Source: Streptomyces flaveus (GTDB lineage: Bacteria; Actinomycetota; Actinomycetes; Streptomycetales; Streptomycetaceae). Taken from it: 64,000 nt of DNA. Shown here piece after piece: positions 58,473-64,000 of this stretch; position 1 is the first letter of the stretch, and each line of letters opens with the position of its first letter. A program made the translations under genes and the position numbers. Where the stretch lies: positions 139,249 to 203,248 of the forward strand of contig NZ_BMPQ01000007.1 in NCBI RefSeq assembly GCF_014647675.1. The letters run 5' to 3'. The notes under the pieces were generated by a model. It worked only from the letters and a program-made list of their open reading frames with translations. It did no database searches and had not been told where the DNA came from.

Positions 58473-59192
58473 TTACCGGTGTTCCTGTTCGGCGAGTGGC
58501 CGCTGTGGCGCATCGGCCGAAGGCGCCGGCCACCGCTCGTACGCCACCACCGTGAGCGCGACGGTCAGCGCGCCGAGCAGCCAGCCGCCGAGCACGTCCG
58601 TCGGCCAGTGCACGCCCGTCCAGACCCGGGTGAGGCCCACGCCGACGACGGAGACCGCCGCGAGGGTCACGGCGATACGCCACAGGACGCGTCCGACGCC
58701 GTACAGGTGCAGGAGCCAGAGCAGCAGGCCGCACACCACCGCCGCCGTCATGGCGTGGCCGGACGGGAAGGCGGCGTAGTGGGCCGAGTCCACGGGGTCG
58801 GGCCACACGGGCCGCTCCCGGCCTACCGCGGCCTTCATGCCCTGCTGAAGCAGGGTGCCGAGGAGGGTGGCGGCTCCCAGCCAGAGGGCGGGCCGCCAGG
58901 CCGAGCGCCGGATGATCAGCCAGAGCACGGTCGCGGTGGCCAGGGCACGCATGGTCCAGGGGTCCCACACCCAGTCCGTCAGGATGCGGGCCGTCTGCGT
59001 GACGTCGGGCTCGTCGACCGCCCACTCGTGCGTCGTACGCGCGATGTCGCCGTCCAGGTCCATCAGCGGGTCCCAGGACAGGACGACCAGTGCGAGCAGC
59101 AGCACGGAGGGAACGACGAGGGCCACCGCGGCCCGGACGGCGGCTGTGGGGGCCGGCGTGCGGGGCGGCGAGTCGACAGTGGGGGAGTGCAT
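58473..59192 (-). CDS. PAP2-family membrane phosphatase
   Basis: 239 residues, about six helices. Complete phosphatidic-acid phosphatase motifs: KAAVGRERP, FPSGHAM and RVWTGVHWPTDVLGG. It dephosphorylates lipid phosphates such as undecaprenyl-PP or phosphatidate at the outer face. ATG 59192 follows GGGGGAG-type sequence on the minus strand at a short distance. Forms a pair with the HAD hydrolase downstream. Confidence 0.88.
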   Translation of the reverse strand: MHSPTVDSPPRTPAPTAAVRAAVALVVPSVLLLALVVLSWDPLMDLDGDIARTTHEWAVDEPDVTQTARILTDWVWDPWTMRALATATVLWLIIRRSAWRPALWLGAATLLGTLLQQGMKAAVGRERPVWPDPVDSAHYAAFPSGHAMTAAVVCGLLLWLLHLYGVGRVLWRIAVTLAAVSVVGVGLTRVWTGVHWPTDVLGGWLLGALTVALTVVAYERWPAPSADAPQRPLAEQEHR

Positions 59193-59260
59193 GGAACGAT
59201 TCTCGCGGACCGCTGGGGCCGAAGGCCAACTCCGGGGCGTACGTCGACTTGTGCGCTTGG

Positions 59261-60196
59261 TTACCCCAGCGCCCGCAGCCCCGGCACGAACGCCACCAGC
59301 AGTGGAACCACCGGTACCAGCGCCGCGGACGCCGTGAGCCGCAGCCGGTGGACGGGCGGCAGGCGGTCCGGAGGAGTGAGCAGACGGTTCACGCGCTGCG
59401 GGACATGGGCCTGCGGAGTGGGACAAGGGCCGAACACACCCCGGTCCTCGTTCAGTTCCACCAGCGCGAGGGCGGTCGTCAGCCGGCCGAAGCGGCGGGA
59501 GGCCATGTCGTCGGCGGCGAGTTCGACCAGCCGGTGCATCTCGTCGCGGAACGCCGCGAACACGGGAACCTGCGGAAAGCCGTTGGCCAGTGCCGCCGAG
59601 GAGTGCAGCAGCCAGTCGTGCCGGGCCCGCGCGTGCCCCTGCTCATGGGCGAGCACGGCGTCCAGCTGGCTCCCCTTGAGGCGGCGCAACGTGGCGGTGG
59701 TGATGACGAGTCGGGGCGCCGCCCCGGGCAGCCACCAGGCGTCCGGACGCTCGCCCTCCAGCACGACGAGCCGGTCGCTGCCGGGCTCCTCGCCGGGCAA
59801 CAGCGGGGCGCGTACGCGGAGTTCGGCCCGCTCGCGGCGGCGGCGCGCACGGGCCCGTACGATCTCGCGGACCAGCATCGCCGCGCTCCACAAGCCACCG
59901 CAGGCGAGCGCCACGGCGGTCGCCGCGGCCCAGGGGCTCGCTTCGGCGAGCGCGTAGGCGTCCACGACGTGGTGCGGGGCGGGGGCGAACACATGGCCGC
60001 GCACCGCCTGCCAGGCGGCAGCCGCACTGAGGGTCATCGACAGCACGCAGCACAGCAGGACCGCCGCCACCACGCACTGCCACACCCACAGGGCGACCAC
60101 CGGTTCGCGGTCCGCCCAGTTGGCTCGGGCGAGCAGCCGCGGAGCCAGGACGGCGGCCAGAGCGCCGAGCAGCAGCAGTGCCGCGGGGACCATCAT
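59261..60196 (-). CDS. M56 (BlaR1/MecR1-type) membrane metallopeptidase
   Basis: 311 residues. Helices at the N-terminus (VPAALLLLGALAAVLAPRLLA) and around 30-110, then the cytoplasmic zinc-protease domain with HEQGH (HExxH) and the downstream Glu in RLVELAADDMAS, ending in a further helix VPVVPLLVAFVPGL. M56 proteases usually sit next to a BlaI/MecI/CopY repressor that they cleave; none is encoded here, and no penicillin-binding sensor domain is attached. ATG 60196, or the next codon ATG 60193. 84 bp downstream of the DUF5134 gene. Confidence 0.8.
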   Translation of the reverse strand: MMVPAALLLLGALAAVLAPRLLARANWADREPVVALWVWQCVVAAVLLCCVLSMTLSAAAAWQAVRGHVFAPAPHHVVDAYALAEASPWAAATAVALACGGLWSAAMLVREIVRARARRRRERAELRVRAPLLPGEEPGSDRLVVLEGERPDAWWLPGAAPRLVITTATLRRLKGSQLDAVLAHEQGHARARHDWLLHSSAALANGFPQVPVFAAFRDEMHRLVELAADDMASRRFGRLTTALALVELNEDRGVFGPCPTPQAHVPQRVNRLLTPPDRLPPVHRLRLTASAALVPVVPLLVAFVPGLRALG

Positions 60197-60280
60197 GAGG
60201 GCAGCCTATGAGCGGGGCGGCGCCAGGGGATACGGGCTGCCGTGGCAAAGTGACGCAGACCACGGTTTCGTACAGTCGGG

Positions 60281-60814
60281 TCACAGTGTGAGAAGCATCG
60301 CGAGCATCCCGATGCCCATCGAGAGTCGGCATGCCAGCGCCAACTCCGGACGGTCTCCCCAGCCGACCGTGCGGGTGCCCCCTTCGGGTGCGTCGACGAC
60401 GGCCGGCATCAGGCGCGTCCCGGTCCACAGCACGTATCCGGTGAAGTACGCGAAGAGTGCCCCGGTGAGCACGGGCAGCCCGGAGTGTGTCCCGCCTGCC
60501 ATCACCACCGCCATGTAGAACATCGCGGCCGCGCCCACCAGATGGTGCAGATGATGGCGGCAGGTCCGCGCCGCCCACAGGGCGCGCAGCGCGGCCGCGC
60601 CGAACACGGCCGCGCAGACGAGCCAGGCCCATCTCGGCGGCGTCAGCACCGCGGCGGGCACGGCCATCGCGGCCATGCCGAATCCCATGAGCGCCTCACC
60701 GCCCGCCGTGCGCCGCTGCTCCTCGACACAACTGCGCATCCGCAGCAGACAGTAGGCCCCGGTCGCCGCGCACAACGCGACGAGCAGCCAGAGCGCCGAC
60801 ACCGGTCCGTGCAC
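60281..60814 (-). CDS. DUF5134 membrane protein
   Basis: 177 residues, about five helices, His-rich middle: RTCRHHLHHLVGAAAMFYMAVVMAG, which is the DUF5134 pattern of actinobacterial membrane proteins (possible metal or copper site). GTG 60814 follows GGGGAGG. Located upstream of, and in the same direction as, the M56 peptidase gene; the pair may belong together. Function unknown. Confidence 0.78.
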   Translation of the reverse strand: MHGPVSALWLLVALCAATGAYCLLRMRSCVEEQRRTAGGEALMGFGMAAMAVPAAVLTPPRWAWLVCAAVFGAAALRALWAARTCRHHLHHLVGAAAMFYMAVVMAGGTHSGLPVLTGALFAYFTGYVLWTGTRLMPAVVDAPEGGTRTVGWGDRPELALACRLSMGIGMLAMLLTL

Positions 60815-61025
60815 CGCGCACCTCCCCGATCGACGGTGTTCGGACAGTCCGGTCGAAGAGATGCCCTGGCCTGCTCGCGGGCACGCGAGCGCAAGGGTGT
60901 ACACGGGGAGCGTGCGGGGGTGCACCTGCCTCGGGAGCGGGTGCTGCGCGCCGGGCAGGCCGGACGCCGTACGCTCGCAGCGACGGTACGACGGCAGGGA
61001 CTGCGGGCACTCGGGGGCGCACAGC

Positions 61026-61556
61026 ATGACGACAGTGAACGGGCGGGCGATAGCGGGGGACACCGTCGCGACGGTGGTACGGCAGTGGCGGACGGTCCAC
61101 CCCGACCTCGACACCGGACCCATCGAGATCATCGGCCGCATCAACCGCTGCGCCGCCCTGCTCCAGCAGGCGGAGGATGCCCCGCTGCGCCATGCCGGGC
61201 TCACCCGTCCCGAGTTCGAGCTGCTGGCCGCCCTGCGCCGCACCGGCCGTGAACTGACCCCCAGTGAGCTGGCCCGGGAGACCTTCTCCTCCGGCGCCGC
61301 CGTCACCAAGCGGCTCAAGCAGCTGACGGGGCGCGGCCTCGTCGAGCGCCGCGGTGACAGCCGTGACCGGCGTGTCGCCCATCTGCGTCTCACGGACGCC
61401 GGACGCGAGCTCGTCGACGAAATCGTCCCCGGCCAACTCGCGTACGAGACGGCCGTCCTGTCCGGGCTCGACCCTTCGACGCAGGGTGAACTCGGTGCGC
61501 TTCTCGGGGAGTTGCTGGGCCGACTGGAAGAGCGGCTGGGCGCGCCGCGGGTCTGA
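61026..61556 (+). CDS. MarR-family regulator
   Basis: 176 residues: winged helix GLTRPEFELLAALRRTGRELTPSELARETFSSGAAVTKRLKQLTGRGLVERRGDSRDRRVAHLRLTDAGRELVD, with dimerisation helices at both ends. ATG 61026; a longer frame upstream lacks a ribosome site. Divergent from the DUF5134/M56 pair (about 210 bp between), a possible target. Confidence 0.82.
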   Translation: MTTVNGRAIAGDTVATVVRQWRTVHPDLDTGPIEIIGRINRCAALLQQAEDAPLRHAGLTRPEFELLAALRRTGRELTPSELARETFSSGAAVTKRLKQLTGRGLVERRGDSRDRRVAHLRLTDAGRELVDEIVPGQLAYETAVLSGLDPSTQGELGALLGELLGRLEERLGAPRV

Positions 61557-61595
61557 GTGTTTCTGTCGCGTCGGAAACTTCTTGGTTACCGACCG

Positions 61596-61651
61596 TTGAC
61601 ATGAGACCTGTGTCACTCCTAGCGTTCGGCACGCCGGTTCGGGAAACCGGC
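61596..61651 (+). promoter_or_regulatory. Promoter and stem-loop before the second LacI gene
   Basis: TTGACA (61596-61601), 18-bp spacer, TAGCGT (61620-61625). Just past the expected start comes a perfect 7-bp inverted repeat GCCGGTT-cggga-AACCGGC (61633-61651). It shares the AACCGG core with the start-codon palindromes downstream. Confidence 0.5.
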
Positions 61652-61701
61652 TGACGTACGAAATGTCGAACGACTCTGGGTGTGGGGGAGGTGTGTCCGC
61701 G

Positions 61702-62835
61702 ATGTCGAACCGGTTCGACGAGGTGGCCGAAAACAGCCGCGCCCCCATCCAGGGCGACCGCACCTCTGCGGCCAAAGACAGCCGCATTCCCGTGAACAAC
61801 GGCAGCCCCACGTCCGTCAACATCGGCGAGATCGCCCGGCTCGCCGGTGTCTCGCGCAGCACGGTCTCGTACGCCCTGAGCGGCAAGCGGCCGATCTCGG
61901 AGCGGACCCGGCTGCGCATCCAGCAGGTCATCGACGAGCACGGCTTCCAGCCCAACGCCAGCGCCCGCGCTCTGGCCCACGGCCGCACCCAGACCATCGG
62001 CGTGGTGTTCCCGCCGGCCGGACGGCGCTACACCGACATGCAGCTCGACTTCCTCAGCGCGGTGATCGACGCCGCCGCCGTGCACGACCACGACGTATTG
62101 CTGTCCCGCAGCGGTGAGGGCTGGGACGAGGCCTTCGACCGGCTGGTGGGCCAACGCCGTGTGGACGGCGCGATCCTGATGGAGATACGCGTCCAGGACT
62201 CGCGCGTGGACAGGCTCCTCGGCAGCGGATTCCCCTTCGTCACCATGGGGCGGACCGCGGACCCCGATGCCCTGTCCTGGGTCGACATGGACTGGACGGA
62301 GCTCACCGCACGCTGCGTACGGCATCTCGCCGAGCTCGGTCACCGGCGGCTCGCCCTGGTGAACCGGCCGCGGAAGCTGTTCGCCGTGGGGTACGAGGCG
62401 GCGCACCGAGCCGTCGACGGCTTCCGGACGGCCGTCGCCGAGCTGGGGCTTGCCGGCGAGATCCACCACTGCGGGGACGACGCGGCCTCCGGCGAGGCGG
62501 TCGTCCAGGAACTCCTCGACCATGACCCGCTGACGACCGGGATCGTGGTGCTCAACGAGGCGGCGCTCGTGGGCCTGTACCGCGGGCTCGACCGGGCGGG
62601 CCTGTCCGTGCCCGGCGATGTATCGGTGACCGGCGTCGTCGGCGCCCGCTGGGCCGAGACGGTCACCCCGATGATGACCGGCTTCGACAACTCGTCGGAC
62701 GTCATGGGCCGGCTCGCCGTGGACCTGCTGCTGGAACGGCTGGCGGGCTCCTCGACGGCAAGGCCCCGGCAGCACCTGCTCACCCCCGAACTCACGGTCC
62801 GCGCGAGCACTGGCCCCGCGCAGACGCGCAGTTGA
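61702..62835 (+). CDS. LacI-family regulator of the right-end sugar locus
   Basis: 377 residues from ATG 61702 (GGGGGAGG 10 bp upstream; ATG 61663 lacks a site). An unusual N-terminal arm of about 40 residues precedes the helix-turn-helix VNIGEIARLAGVSRSTVSYALSGKRPISERTRLRI and hinge ARALAHGRTQ. The sugar-binding domain follows (FPPAGRRYTDMQLDFLSAVIDAA, VDGAILMEIRVQD, GLSVPGDVSVTGVVG). The next gene is a sugar-binding lipoprotein 25 bp later, so they form one operon. Both genes begin with the same 18 bases and the same six residues MSNRFD, which embody a palindrome. Confidence 0.85.
   Translation: MSNRFDEVAENSRAPIQGDRTSAAKDSRIPVNNGSPTSVNIGEIARLAGVSRSTVSYALSGKRPISERTRLRIQQVIDEHGFQPNASARALAHGRTQTIGVVFPPAGRRYTDMQLDFLSAVIDAAAVHDHDVLLSRSGEGWDEAFDRLVGQRRVDGAILMEIRVQDSRVDRLLGSGFPFVTMGRTADPDALSWVDMDWTELTARCVRHLAELGHRRLALVNRPRKLFAVGYEAAHRAVDGFRTAVAELGLAGEIHHCGDDAASGEAVVQELLDHDPLTTGIVVLNEAALVGLYRGLDRAGLSVPGDVSVTGVVGARWAETVTPMMTGFDNSSDVMGRLAVDLLLERLAGSSTARPRQHLLTPELTVRASTGPAQTRS
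61704..61719. promoter_or_regulatory. 16-bp perfect palindrome at the lacI start codon
   Basis: GTCGAACCGGTTCGAC, beginning on the last base of ATG. Central CpG as in LacI operators. An identical copy is at 62863-62878. Confidence 0.5.
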
Positions 62836-62860
62836 TCCACGCACCCTCTGGGAGACGCAC

Positions 62861-64000
62861 ATGTCGAACCGGTTCGACCGCCGCTCGTTCATGCGGATAT
62901 CGGGCACTGGAGTTCTCGCCGCGGGCCTGGCCGGCCCGCTCACCGCCTGCGGCGGCTCGGAGAGCAGCTCGTCCGGCTCGAACGAACTCGTCTGGTGGGA
63001 CTACCTCGTCGAGGAGGCCCGCCAGCCCGGGATGAAGGCCCTCATCGCCGACATCGAGAAGCAGGTCGGCGTCAAGATCACCCGGCGGACCTTCCCCTTC
63101 GCCGAGCTGGAACCCGCGATCATCAAGGGCGCCGCCTCCGGGGACCTGCCGGACATCGCGATCGTCGACAACACCTCGATGAACTCCTTCGTCCCGCAGG
63201 GACTCCTCACCGACCTCACCGACCGCGTGAAGAAGTGGGGCCAGTCGAAGGCGTACTACGAAGGCCCGTGGAACAGCGGCGTCATCGACGGCAAGACATA
63301 CTCCGTGCCGAACAACTCCAACTGCCTCTGCCTGTACTACAACACCGAGATGCTCGAGGCCGCGGGCGTCGAGCCCCCGAAGACCTGGGACGAGCTCGCG
63401 GAGGCGGCGAAAAAGCTCACCAAGGGCGACACGTTCGGGTTCGCCATGAGCGCGATCAAGACCGAGGAGGGCGTCTTCCAGTTCGAGCCCTTCCTGTGGT
63501 CCACCGGCGGCGACCTGGACACCTTCGGCACCGACGGCGCCAAGGCGCTCGGATTCCTCAAGGAGTTGGTGGACGCCGGCTCGCTGTCGAAGCAGAGCGT
63601 GGGCTGGACGCAGCAGGACGCCAACACCCAGTTCGTGTCCGGCCGCGCGGCCATGCAGATCAACGGGCCCTGGCAACTGCCCGCCCTGCAGGACCAGACG
63701 AAGGTCAAGTGGGGCGTCGTCCCGATTCCCGTCGACAAGGAGCCGGCGAGCTGCCTCGGCGGTGAGAACTGGGTGATCCTCAAGACCAGCAGCAAGGCCG
63801 ACCAGTGCTGGGAGGCCATCGTGCGCAGCCAGGAGAAGACGGTCCTGGCCAAGTACCTCGACGGGCTCGGCCTGTTGCCCGCCCGCTCCGACATGGCCGA
63901 CGCGGGCAAGTGGGCCACCGACCCCACCCTGAAGGTCTTCGTGCAGGAGTTCGCCAACGCGCGCCCCCGCTCCTACGGCCCGAACTACCCGCAGATGTCG
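62861..64000 (+). CDS. Sugar ABC transporter substrate-binding lipoprotein (Tat), 3' end outside window
   Basis: 380 codons visible with no stop. Twin-arginine signal DRRSFMRISG followed by lipobox LTAC, a Ser-rich linker, then the family-1 solute-binding fold: LVWWDYLVEEARQPGMKALI, PFAELEPAIIKGAASGDLPDIAIVD, KTWDELAEAAKKL, AAMQINGPWQLPAL. ATG 62861 follows GGGAG. Membrane-anchored receptor of a carbohydrate importer whose permeases should lie beyond the right edge. Preceded at 25 bp by its LacI regulator. The start codon overlaps a palindrome identical to that of the regulator gene. Confidence 0.85.
   Translation, partial: MSNRFDRRSFMRISGTGVLAAGLAGPLTACGGSESSSSGSNELVWWDYLVEEARQPGMKALIADIEKQVGVKITRRTFPFAELEPAIIKGAASGDLPDIAIVDNTSMNSFVPQGLLTDLTDRVKKWGQSKAYYEGPWNSGVIDGKTYSVPNNSNCLCLYYNTEMLEAAGVEPPKTWDELAEAAKKLTKGDTFGFAMSAIKTEEGVFQFEPFLWSTGGDLDTFGTDGAKALGFLKELVDAGSLSKQSVGWTQQDANTQFVSGRAAMQINGPWQLPALQDQTKVKWGVVPIPVDKEPASCLGGENWVILKTSSKADQCWEAIVRSQEKTVLAKYLDGLGLLPARSDMADAGKWATDPTLKVFVQEFANARPRSYGPNYPQMS
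62863..62878. promoter_or_regulatory. Second copy of the start-codon palindrome
   Basis: GTCGAACCGGTTCGAC again, overlapping the start codon of the binding-protein gene. A repressor here could act as a roadblock within the lacI-SBP transcript, or block an internal promoter. Confidence 0.5.

Overview
The window is very high in GC. Its coding regions show the strong third-position GC bias and the long antisense shadow frames of an actinomycete. Protein families (ABC-F of the TlrC type, MarR/LacI/TetR regulators, Tat-exported sugar-binding lipoproteins, GH5_8 mannanase, DUF305 + LVIVD pair), GTG/TTG starts and a CebR-type operator all point to Streptomyces or a close relative. I saw no rRNA, tRNA, CRISPR array, transposase gene or prophage block. 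The content looks like a chromosomal region rich in carbon-utilisation and accessory genes.

Layout, left to right. 1-4.5 kb: the 3' part of an arginine:X amidinotransferase, a stand-alone von Willebrand A (VWA) protein behind a PafBC-type DNA-damage promoter, and an ABC-F ribosome-protection gene with its own promoter. 4.8-14 kb: a galactoside/galactan utilisation locus (LacI regulator with twin abutting operators, Tat-lipoprotein sugar-binding protein, two permeases, GH42 beta-galactosidase, secreted beta-propeller/ricin-like protein), closed by a 12-bp hairpin. 14.1-15.7 kb: a DHA2 drug exporter. 15.7-23.5 kb (minus strand): seven tightly packed genes in which a Liv-type ABC importer (livKHMGF-like) is followed by a secreted LamG protein and a secreted glucose/sorbosone-dehydrogenase-fold protein. 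A perfect 14-bp palindrome lies in front of the operon. 23.9-27.7 kb: a decayed Tat-exported propeller gene, a TPR-LuxR regulator and a bicovalent FAD oxidase. 27.7-30.9 kb (minus): a secreted GH5_8 mannanase with an exact CebR box, a Rieske oxygenase and a secreted GH16-fold enzyme.

31-38 kb: an orphan LysR effector domain, a nested inverted-repeat element, a fructosamine-kinase-like gene, then a four-gene molybdenum hydroxylase operon (2Fe-2S, FAD/4Fe-4S, Mo subunits and XdhC-type maturation factor; PaoABCD-like), divergent from a TetR gene across two palindromic operators. 38.9-49.8 kb: metabolic and housekeeping-like genes (F420/FMN pyridoxamine-oxidase fold, SDR epimerase, Zn alcohol dehydrogenase, HAD phosphatase, Lrp regulator, FUSC exporter, CbiX-like protein, BadF/NagK-type kinase, uracil-DNA glycosylase, BNR propeller, Rv1733c-like membrane protein). 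49.9-55.2 kb: Old Yellow Enzyme divergent from an ArsR regulator, an NCS2 purine permease, a ferredoxin-NADP reductase and a DUF305 lipoprotein. 55.4-60.8 kb: an LVIVD-repeat secreted protein, a TetR regulator, a HAD hydrolase, a PAP2 phosphatase, an M56 peptidase without a BlaI partner and a DUF5134 protein. 61-64 kb: a MarR regulator, then a second LacI-plus-sugar-ABC locus that runs off the window. Both of its genes carry the same 16-bp perfect palindrome directly at the start codon.

The common theme is extracellular glycan degradation and sugar import under LacI-family control, interspersed with redox enzymes and small regulator-target pairs. The observations I rate most worth checking are the DNA-damage-type promoter on the VWA gene, the start-codon operators at the right end, and the Liv transporter fused in operon with exported sugar-oxidising proteins. 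All functional statements rest on reading the sequence and on family knowledge; no database search was run.
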